A model generated the notes under the pieces. That model saw nothing but the letters and a program-made list of their open reading frames with translations, had not been told where the DNA came from and did no database searches. This document shows positions 11,511 through 21,622 of a stretch of DNA of 64,000 nucleotides, in pieces. The stretch comes from Fomes fomentarius (lineage: Eukaryota; Basidiomycota; Agaricomycetes; Polyporales; Polyporaceae): positions 2,170,001 to 2,234,000 of the forward strand of contig JABYQN010000010.1 of assembly GCA_022606135.1 (NCBI GenBank). Reading direction: 5' to 3'. Numbering within the stretch: the stretch's first letter is position 1; the number at the start of each line of letters is the position of its first letter. The position numbers were made by a program, and so were the translations under genes.

Positions 11511-12204
11511 CTAGTAGAGTGCCTCATACGTTATCCACCACAATCCGATCCTCCAGTACTTGAGGTCGCTGCTCGAAGTCGTCGAATGCTTGCAAGTTGC
11601 CATTTTGATGGGAGTGCAACGCCTCAGTCGGACATCATAGTGTGCACGTTTCTGCGAGCCAAGGACGAGACACTCACGTACTTTGTCTCCCCAGAGCTGG
11701 CCCGCAAGCATCATCCCAATCGTTACGCCGTTCTCTCGCACGAGAGAGAACGGGCGGCCGAGTGCCCCAGACGACTTGTAGTCGTCGATGTCACACAGTC
11801 ACATCTTGAGATGTAGGAGGGCTCGACAAGGGGATAAGGGTGGTGGCAGATCAAACAATTTGTGGCAGCGTGAGTGTGTTTGCTATAGCGGTTGACTTGG
11901 CGTAGCCAGTAAAAGCTGGATCACATTCAAACATCCTCGAAGGGCCGTGATCTATACCAAAGGGAGTGCGGAGGGCAATAGTAGAGTCAATAGCATAAGA
12001 CATGCACGTGCGACGATGATGCGTACCTCCTATCTTCTCAAGTGGCACACTGGCATGCGGGCTGGCGTTGCCACTTTCGCCACCCGGTTCTGATGGAAGA
12101 CATTGTTTCTGACCTCTTCGTGCTCGGCAAGATCCTGGAGGACCTGAAGGTACACGCAACAATGCATTTCGCAGAATCGGAACATGGATCGGAAGCAGAG
12201 TCAT
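11511..12204 (-). pseudogene. Unassigned conserved relic (left arm)
   Basis: This is the inverted copy of 54,080-54,779. On the minus strand a stretch reads DYKSSGALGRPFSL or close to it, then ENGVTIGMMLAGQLWGDK with a donor-like GTACGTGAG. This is coding-like sequence of an unknown gene, broken by stops on both sides. A third, more divergent copy lies at 33,110-33,535. It sits between the F2 gene and the truncated F-box start at 12,534. Confidence 0.4.
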
Positions 12205-12334
12205 TATAACTCCTTACGCTCGAGTCTTCAAGATCTTCACGGCTTGATTATCGCCCTTGACACGCACTCCTGCTCTAGTCTGTGGCATGGGCTGCGCGAA
12301 AGTAAAATGAGTGGTAGAGAAGAGTGCGCGAGTG

Positions 12335-12376
12335 CACAAAGAAGAGAGAGAGTGCACAAAGAAGAGAGAGATGGGA
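12335..12376. repeat. Short tandem repeat, about 20 bp x 2
   Basis: Two adjacent copies of a unit close to GAGTGCACAAAGAAGAGAGA. The same pair occurs inverted at about 53,930-53,971, upstream of F7, as part of the inverted repeat arms. Confidence 0.7.
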
Positions 12377-12533
12377 AGGAGTTCTGTTGTTGAGTGAGAG
12401 CGCGCTCCGAGGCGGCGACTACGGACCGGCCGGCCGCGCGCAAATTGAAACAGGAGCTCCTGAAGGCCTGACATTCGACGGGACTCCCACAACCTCACCA
12501 TCCCCCCCATCCGCCCTTAGGCAGGCATTGGCA

Positions 12534-12776
12534 ATGTCTCTTCATAGATTCCTCATGAACATCGATGTTGTTCACGCCGTCTTCGACCACTTCGACCTCT
12601 TCCCCCGTCCCATAACTGATTACGAACGTGCGGTTTATGTGGAACATGAAGCCATCGTAGTACTCAACGTCCTCTCCCTTCTCAATTTCGCCTCTGGCCA
12701 CCGCGTGTGCCTTCACCGAGCGACCGGACGTGTCTTCGACAATATATGCTCGTTCGTCTGTGCTGCGCGCATCTAA
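12534..12776 (+). pseudogene. Chimeric open frame: F-box start fused to RNase III relic
   Basis: The ATG at 12,534 opens the F-box N-terminus MSLHRFLMNIDVVHAVFDHF, matching F7 at 53,756, as far as EHEAIV. At 12,660 the inverted repeat ends and the frame continues for 38 codons into the 5' part of the RNase III-fold relic (LNVLSLLNFASGHRVCLHRA) before a TAA. The result is an 80-codon fusion with an F-box promoter, truncated inside the F-box. It is probably non-functional, but it marks the breakpoint exactly. Confidence 0.75.
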
Positions 12777-14340
12777 TCCTCCGTTCTCTGCCACAGGGAT
12801 GAAGCAGTTCACGGTTGTCGCTGGTGTGGGGAAATCGTGGATATCATCGCGAAGACTTTGAACGAGACAAGCGAGGGCGTTGGCGAGTGGAAGGTATCCG
12901 AATCTCCGTAGCTTTGTCTTCGAGGCCTTGGAAGGAGGGCGATCGAGTGAAGAACACCAGTGGGGACGAGTGTGAGGCCGCGCTAGAGAGGGTAAGTGCA
13001 GTCTCTTTTCCGTGTCGTAGCAAGGACCTGATCTTTGAACTGGACAGCTGGTGCGCGGGATCCCTGCAATCAGCATGGCCTTGGTGTACGGTGGTCAACG
13101 TACGTGAATCTTCATCGAGGTTATCGTGTGCTAGCACCTAATCATATATCTCTGAAAAGGCTCTCCTCAGACTGCACCCCATCGCGCTGCGCTTCGGGCC
13201 CAGTACCACAGGAGGGTCTTCTGGTACACCCGTGCACATCCCACCTCCCCGTTTTCTCTCACAACATCATCCCCTCCATCCCTCGTCCACCTCGGCGTCG
13301 TCGACCTATCCAATGCAGACGCAGCGCTCGGCTTGCCAGAGCTCTTCTCTGAGGTGCGGGACCCGGAGCGGCTGGACAACCTCCTAGCGCCTGGCTCCCG
13401 GCGGAGCCAGACGAGCCGACCTCCCGTCGTTGCGAAGATCAAGAGCGTACCGGAGGAAGGCCCGGTTCTGAATGTCGAGCAAGTGTTCGCCCTTTGGTCT
13501 GCGGCGATCAAGGCGGCGAAGGCGCTGGATGTCAGCGTGGCATAAGGGGCTCTCCAAGGATTCCGCCTACAGGATCAGCCATTAACCAAGCAGCCGCCAA
13601 CTCTACCGCAGCACACTCAGGTATGTAGTGCTTCTGTTGCTTTCTGCTGCTGCGGTAATTCGGGAGTCTGATGATCCCTTCCCTAGTGTCGGACACGTGC
13701 CCTTCTACCCCCTTACCAGCGAAATCCTTGAGTACTACCCCAACCCTGAAGTGCTCTTGCTTGACGTCCTCCACAACCCCTACCATGTATTCTGACTTTC
13801 CATCCGCGCCACAGATCGACGGCAAAGCCATGCTCGAAATCTTCATCCATCCGTCGATAAAATTCATAATGCCAATGAATTCTGAATCTCTATACGCCGA
13901 TGGCACAAGGCTTGCAACACTAGGGAATGCGATCTTGGAGGCGAGCTACACGGCCATTCTCTTCAACAAGCAACCAATGCTGACAGCGGAGGAGCTCGAG
14001 GTGAGTTGTCGCAGTCACACATTGTTCGTCTCATCTACAATCGCAGTCCGCCCTAGGCCAGTCGTAGCGAGCTTCCGGATCTAGTCGAGAAGTGGGTCGA
14101 GCAATACAAGTGGAGAGGGAAAGTGTGCCATGCTCCGGGTGTAGACCTGCGGAAGCCCATGGTCTGTCGTTGATTTTTCTTACGCAGCCGTGTGACTCAC
14201 TCTCCTCCAGGAGACCCGTTATCTGATGGATGCTTATGTCGGGGCGGTTTATGTGGGAGGAGGTTTCCAGGCTGTCACGACTTGGATTGCGGCGCTTGTT
14301 GATTCTAACGCGCCAGACTCGGGGTGTGGGATCTCTGCAC
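12661..14340 (+). pseudogene. RNase III-fold gene, decayed (copy A')
   Basis: Same exon order as copy A. The core reads GTRLATLGNAILEASYTAIL (about 13,898-13,957), then the GTGAGTTG donor (about 14,000), a YLVEKW-type segment, and RYLMDAYVGAVYVGGGF (about 14,217-14,266). A coding-like stretch from about 13,300 to 13,545 (LPELFSEVRDPERLDNLL) is open longer than in copy A, but ends at a TAA where copy A reads on. A frameshift follows GHVPFYPLTSEILEYYPNPE (about 13,690-13,750). Catalytic Asp residues are missing as in copy A, and the second-motif Glu is Asp. Confidence 0.6.
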
Positions 14341-14486
14341 CGTGAGCTCTGTTCCACGCATGACGAGATTGTCTTCTAAGTGGCGAGCGTGATCAGACTC
14401 GTCTAGTCCAATGTCAGAGCCTATGAATATGATATAGTGATAACGATGACTAGCGCGAGTCGCCTTGACGTCGCTCCTTCACGGAC

Positions 14487-14655
14487 TTGCGTAATGCACA
14501 ACTCGCGGCCGAGGAGCTCGTCGAGTGTCTCCTTGACAGTTATGAAAGATTGACTACAGTCAACCGATACGCTGGCGAAATGGTCGCGTCACAGACTCAC
14601 AGTCTAGATCTGAGTGGGATGCTTCCAAGCCCTCTGAATGCGCTGAAAGCCTGCG
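14487..14655 (+). pseudogene. Unassigned coding-like fragment after the RNase III core
   Basis: An open stretch reads RNAQLAAEELVECLLDSYER (about 14,487-14,546) and NRYAGEMVASQTHSLDLSGM, then runs into the deaminase fragment. The corresponding part of copy A (about 6,320-6,410) is degraded. It could be the C-terminal exon of the RNase III-fold gene. I do not recognise a domain. Confidence 0.35.
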
Positions 14656-15022
14656 ATCTAAACCACTCCCGAATGACGTTTTCACCAAGGTCGAAGACGT
14701 CTACCACGCAGACAGGTCTTTGCCCCACGCAGAAAGTTTACTCATGAATTACATCAACAAATCCGGCCTCGATATGGACGAGGAGATCGGGACATCTGAT
14801 GACAGTTGCTACCCATGTGTCGAGTACATGCAAGTGCTCAACTCGCTTGCTGGTCGATCCTTCCGGCTGATGGGCTGCAACTGGAGGGTCAAAATCCCGA
14901 TGTCCTTCCCGGAGATGGGCGAAGAGCACAAGGAGATGCTTGCGGCGAAGCCATTGAATACTCTGAGGATTCTCGTGCGAAACCGTGCTAACAACCCCTA
15001 TATTATGAACTACCGTGACTGA
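14655..15022 (+). pseudogene. Deaminase fragment (copy A'), exon 1 missing
   Basis: The match to the 6,863 gene starts inside its exon 2 (PLPDDVFTK-like) and runs to the end. It reads MNYINKSGLDMDEEIGTSDD, then SCYPCVEYMQVLNSLAGRSF. The HAE region is altered to PHAESLLM with the frame kept. At the point where copy A stops, this copy continues as KPLNTLRILVRNRANNPYIM to a TGA at 15,020. With no exon 1 it is not a full gene, but it probably shows the original C-terminus. 163 bases (14,789-14,951) are identical to copy A. Confidence 0.65.
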
Positions 15023-15244
15023 GTCGAGTGAGTACCACGTACCCTATTGTGCCAGTGAACGAAAGAGCTACTGACTAACATTGAGGACAGCGGACTACAA
15101 GAGTGGGGTTTGTTTGGGAGACTCGAAGGGTTGCTCAGAACCACTTTCCAAATGCGAGTGTACATGTATTCGTTCAGTGAATATAGAATGCTGCAACTTC
15201 TGTCAGTCCTTCAGAAGGAGAGTGTAATGTCGAGAATCGGACCT

Positions 15245-15903
15245 GCAGTACAACAGGACTATCGTTGAGGAGTGGATCAAGAAGTAGTTCTGGAAGGGAT
15301 CAACCGATCTCGAGACACTCTGGACTCGACTTCGCAACTCAGCCGAGTCGGTTGAAAGTCAAAAGCTTCATCCGGCACTCCATGGGCTTACAATAGACTT
15401 GGTAGGACTAAGAGATGGTATGTACCATTCCGAGGGTTATTCTGACAGTGCGCGTTAGGCGCTGGAGTACAGGAGTCCATCGCCGCTCTTCTCGACTCCA
15501 GCATACATGCATCACTACAACTATGTCAGCCACAGCAACGCGTGTTTGTTTTCCCCGAATCAAGACCGGAGGAATACCACGTTCCGATTCATCATAATGA
15601 TGAGTGGGGTTGTATCAAAGGGTTCTGTGCATATCCGCCGATCATTCTCGTATCGCCCATGTATCAAAAGTTCACTCTCTGGTGCCCTGGGCACCTGCAG
15701 GACTCTGATCGGCGTTCGTTTCGCTTGCCCCCGGTTTTGGGCGGGGAATTACGAAAGCACCCACAGGCCACTAGGTTTGTTGATTTCAACGCAATAGGCA
15801 TTAGCATGCACGAGAGCCGTCCCAAACGCGCGGAGGGCAGACGGATGCGGACCTCGAGTGTGCACATGTTACACCAGAGTCGGCTCCATGGCGCGATGCC
15901 ATG
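15245..15903 (+). pseudogene. Unassigned, deaminase-related relic
   Basis: A stretch reading VEEWIKK, a TAG, then FWKGSTDLETLWTRLRNSAE and LHPALHGLTIDLVGLRDG leads to a GTATGT donor at about 15,418. A second exon starts near 15,460 and is open to 15,903 with QQRVFVFPESRPEEYHVPIH and KGFCAYPPIILVSPMYQKFT. EEWIKK and LHGLTIDLVGL resemble LEDWIKQN and IHDVSIDLLHL of the 788-2,321 gene, so it may be a rearranged member of that family. One stop codon and the missing 5' end argue against function. Confidence 0.4.
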
Positions 15904-16914
15904 ACCGGTGACAGTCTACTTACATACTAGGCGAGATTCACGTATCGCATGAGGTCTGCGTACACTTATTCCGACATGTTGCTATGACCTGTAGAGTGCG
16001 ATTTAATACGCCAATGCGTCTGTCTGAGATGGCGTCGAATATTTGCCGTGGCGTTGCCGCGACATTACTCAATGCTATAAAGCCTTGCCACCCGGCGGCC
16101 CTCAAGGTACTGTCACGTCTTCATCGGGGCCGTGGTTCTGGGCCCTCGATGTCTTGAGGTCAGAGCACTGTCTTCTGGGACATGGGTGAAGCTATCGAAA
16201 CTTGAGTCGAGGGGGCTACGAACGTTAGCGCCAATGCGGTTCCACTCCGACTCACCCGGGCCGGACCAGTTCCCTGTTACGTAATCTTTCGACCACCACT
16301 TCTCAGTCCTCTGTTGAGTCTTGGCTTTACTACTACGTATACACGATGCTTTGCTTCAGTCTGTCGAACTTCTCTACGTGCTGCTATGATATACGGTCGT
16401 TTCTCCCCACCAGGTCACTTGAGGGATGGTCAGGACCAGCTCAGCGGATTCCAGGGCGGACGGCATGAAGTGTTTCTCTCGACAGTTCAAGTGAGTTAGC
16501 ACGAGAGTAACCACCGTTTCTGCGTTTGTTTTCTAAAGGCTCGATGTTCGTTGAGAAGCGCAGCGTTCTTCTGTTCGTTCCACCTTGAGGCACACCTCCC
16601 TACTTCTAAATATGATAGATATAGGAGACCGTTTACACTGGCTCTGGAGTCTGAAGCTCCTTCTGGGTAATATGGTCCCTTTTCGGTCCAAAGACCGTCC
16701 CGGACTGGTCTCTTCTATCCTCAACGCTCCCAGCCCATCGAAATCCTGAGTCTGCTGACCCACACCTCCACGATCAATTATATCGAGCCTCTCGCTCACA
16801 CGCGCGTTCTTATCAGTCCGCCATATCCATCCTGCTGCATCCCTAGCTCTCTTACATCCTTGTCGATATCCCTCGTCCTCTTCCATCTCCAAGAGACCGC
16901 GATCGGCCCAAAAC
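15904..16914. other. Intergenic and promoter of the aminotransferase
   Basis: No gene recognised. The last 100 bases before the ATG at 16,915 are C/T-rich, as at other gene starts in this window. Confidence 0.4.
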
Positions 16915-18455
16915 ATGGCCGCAACCCTCGACATCCAGTCCGTCCGTGCCGCCTTCCCCGCACTCAAGCTGAACTACCTCTACGCCGACAACGCTGGCGG
17001 CTCGCAATGCCTCGGCGACGTCATCTCGCGCATCTCCGACTACCTCACCTACTCCAACGTCCAGCTCGGCGCGGACTACTTCATTTCAGCGAACAGCACT
17101 AGGCGTGTGGCGGAGGGATCGGAGGCGGCGAAGGAGCTCTTCAATGCAGAGAGTGTGGATGAGGTTGCATACGGGAGCAGCTCGACGATGCTGGTGGAGA
17201 ACCTTGCGCGTGCGATTGAGGCCGACGTCCAGCCGGGGGATGAGATTGTCATCACGGGCGAACATGAATGTGAGTATTAGTTCCTCCCTGCACCTCCTCG
17301 TGACAGAAGTACGAATGTCCATGCTACCCCTCAGCCAACGCGGGACCATGGAAGAGACTCGCGGCGCGCAAAGGCGCAGTCCTCAAGCTCTGGCCCGCAA
17401 CGCAGCTCACCGCTTACCCTAATAACCCATATGCTGTCGGGCTGCAACTCGACGCGCTCTTGCCTCTCATCACGTCTAAGACAAGGCTCATCGCATTCAC
17501 CGCATGCTCCAACATCCTCGGGTCGCTTGTTCCTGTCGCAGAGATCGTCCAGGCCGCGCGAGCGGCTGCGGAAGAGCAAGGCGCGCGGAAGCTGGAATTC
17601 TGCCTGGATTGTGTTGCGTATGCGCCACACAGACAGATCGACGTCCGCGCGTGGGACGTCGATTACTGCTACTTCTCGTTCTACAAGGTGCGTCGGCGTC
17701 AGTGTGTGCCTCCCCTCTCCTTCACCCCCGCTCTTCCCTCACTCCATGCTTTCATGTTGATCATATTGATAACTGACGTCGCGCGCCGGGCAGGTGTACG
17801 GCCCACACACATCCGTGCTCTATGCGCGCCACTCTTCGCTGACGTCCTCCCTCTCCTCCATCGGGCACCACTTCCTCCAAGTCGATGACAAACCGTATAA
17901 GCTCCAGCCGGGTGGGCCAGGGTACGAACTCACATACACATGTACGGGCGTCCCGTCTTACATCCGCTTTCTCGCCCCGAACGGGTCTGGTAAGCTTGAA
18001 GACGCCTGGGACGCCATCGCGCGGCACGAGCAGACGCTGCTGGAACCACTCTTGGGGTACCTAAGGGGCAAGGAGGGCCGGGGCGTGAGGATCATTGGGG
18101 ATGAGCAGGCGGGGCTGGGCAGGGTCCCGACCGTGAGCTTCGTGGTTGTGGGCGAGAGGGCGATGAAGAGCAGGGATGTCGTCGCCGTGTTTGATAAGAA
18201 AGGGAACGTGAGTCTCTCTCGCTCCTCTTCTTCCTGGTCTTATATGTCGGTGTCGTGCTGATGATGCCTTTGCGATGACCGCTGTGGATGCAGGTGGGAA
18301 TCCGGTACGGACACTTCTATGCGTACACGCTCGTCGACACGCTTGAGCCGAAGGTGGACATGAACGACGGTGTGGTGCGCATCTCGCTCGTGCACTACAA
18401 CACCGTCGAGGAGGTGCAGCGGATCATCGATATCCTAGAGGAGGCGCTTGCTTGA
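16915..18455 (+). CDS. Class V aminotransferase (cysteine-desulfurase-like)
   Basis: Four exons (16915-17269, 17335-17687, 17794-18207, 18294-18455) join in phase to give 427 aa, a normal length for the family. It is a PLP-dependent enzyme of the NifS/CsdA-like fold, acting on an amino acid, possibly cysteine or a derivative. Visible motifs are YLYADNAGGS near the N-terminus, ITGEHESNAGPW at the exon 1-2 join (the substrate-phosphate region of the family), DCVAYAPHRQIDV, and FSFYKVYGPHTSVLY, whose Lys is the expected PLP Schiff-base residue. The C-terminal domain ends VRISLVHYNTVEEVQRIID. The catalytic Cys loop of true cysteine desulfurases is not evident, so the exact reaction is open. Decayed copies lie at 3,394-4,275 and 42,490-42,600. 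Confidence 0.88.
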
Positions 18456-19193
18456 TTGACCGGAAGGCGCGTGTAGTCTTGTAGTCTCGCGGGCATGCAA
18501 TAGGGGTCGATTACGATGCCCACCTACCACCCTTCCGTTGGATACTCTCTGATTTTCCTCTCGGGTGAGCGATCAATTCGGCGGGCGTGCCCCCGGCGCA
18601 GAAGTCTAGTCTGCATGCGAGTGATGAGGAGGTACTCAATCGTGCCGGGGGCGGTTCACTCGCGCTGAGTTCTGTTCTTGGGCTTTGGAATGCTTCCGAG
18701 GGCCTGCCAATCTGCAGACACAACAGTGCGTAGTCCTCTTCATTGCAGTGATGCGCAATGTTGCTTCAGTTGTTGATCTAAGTGAGTGCTGTTTCGCTGA
18801 GACATGTGGGCGCGCTGAGAAGCTATACTTACATTTGAAGTAGCCAGCTGTGCCGCTGCGGGGTGCGCGACATACCCGCAATAGACGCCCTGTCGCCACT
18901 CCGACTCGGGACCTCGGGACCTATCGCGGGTGCTCTGGTTGGCCTCAGAGCGCGTCAATAGCGCATCGCGTTGTGTTCGGGTACAGATCAAGCTCTGCTG
19001 TGGCGTGGATGATAGTGTGACAAAGAGACTATGATACAGGGATCACGGTGGAGCATCCTCATGGCTCGGCTGCGTAGGTGTTAAATACCACCCTCTTCTG
19101 GCAATTTGCGTTGATCTCCCTTCATCTAGAGCTCTCTCCTCTACCGTGCTCCCTTACCACATCGCTCTCGCTGCTACTAGCCATTGTTAAGCC
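18456..19193. other. Intergenic, no gene recognised
   Basis: Contains the 3' end of the aminotransferase and the promoter of the 19,194 gene. No conserved element recognised. Confidence 0.4.
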
Positions 19194-20770
19194 ATGAGCG
19201 TATCCTTGCCGAAGCGCGGCCACATGCATACGACTGTGCAGAATATCAGCACTTCCGACGACGACGCGACGTGGAACCAGAGTCAAGAATTCATAGACGA
19301 GCTGCCCCCGCCAACGTACGATGAAGCCACGTCGACGACCATCGTAATGCTCCCTCCAAGCCCAGGCGCAAGTTCGAGTTCGTCGAATCCATACGTTCGC
19401 AGTACATCTTTCGTAGATGGACGAGCTGGCCCTGTGGTGCTGTCGACACAGGAACCAGGCTATGCTCCGAGTTCCTATTCTACATCGCGGATATCCCACT
19501 CCCACAGGAGCCCATCAACATCAGTAGACGCATATGCGTCTTCCTCTTACACCTCCACCTCCACCTCCCAATCTTCGGTTATCCATTCGCCGGTCACTCA
19601 AGGTCAGGAATCCCCACAATCCACGCTCCGAGGCTCATGGCTTCTCCATGCCGACACAAGCTCGTCCTCGTCGTACGCACCCAGTGGTGTTGCTCGCTCG
19701 GACTCAAGCTCTACCTGCCGCTCCTCTACAACCTCAAGTTGGAATGAGCCATCTCCAATCACACACTCTCCCCCTCTCGATGCCCAAGGAAGGAAGAAGC
19801 GCAAAGGGAAGTGCAAGGACAGGGCTCCATCTGAATCGCTCTATCCGTCTACCTCTCCTACCTCCCCCGCTCCCCCCCTCTCTGCGTCGATCTCCCGCGC
19901 CCCACCTAAGGATCTGCCCTACTCGCCCTTCCCTCCCGCCGTCCTCCACGCGCGCGGCATCGACCTCGAGTCAGAGACCGGCGGGTTCCCGATGGAACCG
20001 CCCGTGTGTCCGTGCGCGCCCGCGCCGCACCCGTTCGTCACGCACGATGTGACCCAGGAGGACTGGGCGCGGTTCCTCCAAGACGTGCGCAGTGCCGGCG
20101 GGCTGTCGCCTGTGAACCAGATCATCGCGGAGGCCGCGCCTGTCGCTGTTCTCGGGATTATTGGTGGTGAGTAGTGCTCGTATGCTGTCCCTTCGACGCG
20201 ATATCATTTGTCCATGCCTGCTGGTCGATACTCAATGATGTGATTGCAGGATACATCGCGGGCAAGGCGCTGCGCGAGTACGTCAAGAGCAAGCGCAGGA
20301 GCCCCGTATCGCACGTCATCGATGAGTGGAATAGCGTGCGTGTTCTCCGTTGTACTTGCACCTCCATAGTACGTCGACGTTGATGACTGATGAATACTTG
20401 CGAACGTCAACAGAGGTTCTTCCACCCACGTTTGATGGACGTCGTCCTCGCGCAGGGAACGATGGCATACTCGGGTGTGGCGAACGCGATCCCCGCGGAT
20501 ATAGCGTTGCGCGAGGATGACAAGAAGCAGGCTCAGTACGTGCGAGTGTGTGGAGACATGTCGTCAGACGACGAGGATGAGTCTGGCAGGAGCGACAGTG
20601 CGGCGCAGTGGAATAGAGATATCGGCGTAGACCCGGACGCTGTGGTCAAGAGCGCGCGGAGGATGCGGAAGGAGTCGAAGCGTAGGCGGAGAGAGTTATC
20701 GCGTGATTTGAAGGTGTCGGCGGGGGAGAAGTGGAGGTTGGTCGTGGCGTTCAGGCCTCCGCTTCTCTAA
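19194..20770 (+). CDS. Disordered PPxY protein with conserved C-terminal domain
   Basis: Three exons (19194-20166, 20250-20335, 20414-20770) give 471 aa. The first 240 residues are Ser/Thr/Pro-rich and probably disordered. They hold ELPPPTYDEA near residue 40, a PPxY motif of the type bound by WW domains of Rsp5/Nedd4 ubiquitin ligases. A basic patch, GRKKRKGKCKDR, lies near residue 205. The C-terminal part (EDWARFLQDVRSAGGLSPVN, APVAVLGIIGGYIAGKALRE, HVIDEWN..RFFHPRLMDVV) looks like a conserved domain. It includes a short hydrophobic glycine-zipper-like segment that may touch a membrane. The tail is acidic, then basic. Function unknown; a ubiquitin-ligase adaptor or substrate is a guess from the PPxY motif. 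Confidence 0.8.
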
Positions 20771-21622
20771 TCGTTCGCTCTTCCACTCATGTCAGAACAT
20801 GGGACTTGGACTGTAGTAGTATACTCTGCGACTTATTGTTGTTGTACATATGCACATGAACGTATTCAACAACTTGTGTTCGAAGACGTTTTGTAACTAC
20901 AAGAGACCCGATCGATTGTTATGACGCACGGTACGTGCCATCCGCCTCCAGTCACCAAGCGGCATCGACTTGTCAAAAGGCTGAACCCGTTGATTACAGC
21001 CGCCAAGCTCGGCGAGCGCTTGGGCGTAACGGTTGTCACAGAAATCGGAGAGCGCAGCATGAGTTGCGAAAGGATAACCTGCCCGATGATACTTATACGG
21101 GCGTCTGGCAAGCAAGAAGAAAGCTTGCTTACCGTGTCAGACTGTGAAGGTGCAGCGCAGTCCACAGTGGTCACTCTAGCGCCTATAGGTCCAGGCCGGA
21201 GGACTTCGATCTCAACAGGCTGCAAGCCCAACATGACGACCTTGTCCAACCTGCCCGGCCCAGAGCCGCTCTTGCTTTACTTACAGAATTTGGAACATGG
21301 CCGCTCGGAGCAGGAACTTCCATCTACCCCTTCGCCAATATCACTTTCTTCCCATCCAACATCCGCTTCTTCATTCTCATCAGGCAGTCGCTCTACAACT
21401 ACTGCAACTGCCACGGTCACCAATCGCAGAGACGGAAGTTCCTTGTGCGTAGATATGCAATGCTGAGGCGATGTGTGGGGGTGTGTGGAGCCGCAGTCCC
21501 TCGAGAATGGGAAGGTGAACGACGGGTAGGCCGAGGAGGGACTGACGCAATGGTGAGTGTGCTCGCTTCGTTCGATTTATATAGCCAGACAACGGCTCGT
21601 ACATATACACTTTCTTCGAGCT
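20771..21622. other. Intergenic with unassigned coding-like stretch
   Basis: Between two convergent genes. A frame near 21,180-21,420 reads DFDLNRLQAQHDDLVQPARP and FANITFFPSNIRFFILIRQS, and an upstream piece reads DDTYTGVWQARRKLAYRVRL (about 21,083-21,143). They could be parts of one small unknown or broken gene, but I cannot join them or recognise a domain. Confidence 0.3.

Larger units (their letters stand above)
8336..12660 (+). repeat. Inverted repeat, left arm (4.3 kb)
   Basis: This segment is the reverse complement of 53,630-57,958. Paired positions add to 66,294 at the outer edge and 66,290 at the inner edge, so the arms differ by only 4 bases in length. The encoded F-box proteins F2 and F8 differ at about 10 of 439 compared residues. 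The arm cuts two F-box genes at its edges, which makes it the copy rather than the source. Confidence 0.95.
12661..15260 (+). repeat. Direct duplication, copy A'
   Basis: Second copy of the 4,450-8,335 block in the same orientation. It starts exactly where the left inverted-repeat arm ends. Its internal deletion removes the first exon of the deaminase. Its right end continues past the point where copy A is cut. Confidence 0.85.

Noticed and set aside
12335..12376. Short tandem repeat as a CRISPR-like array
   Set aside because: Only two adjacent units without spacers, in a eukaryotic promoter region.
16915..18455. Calling the aminotransferase a true mitochondrial cysteine desulfurase
   Set aside because: The PLP lysine region fits class V, but the catalytic cysteine loop and a targeting signal were not evident.
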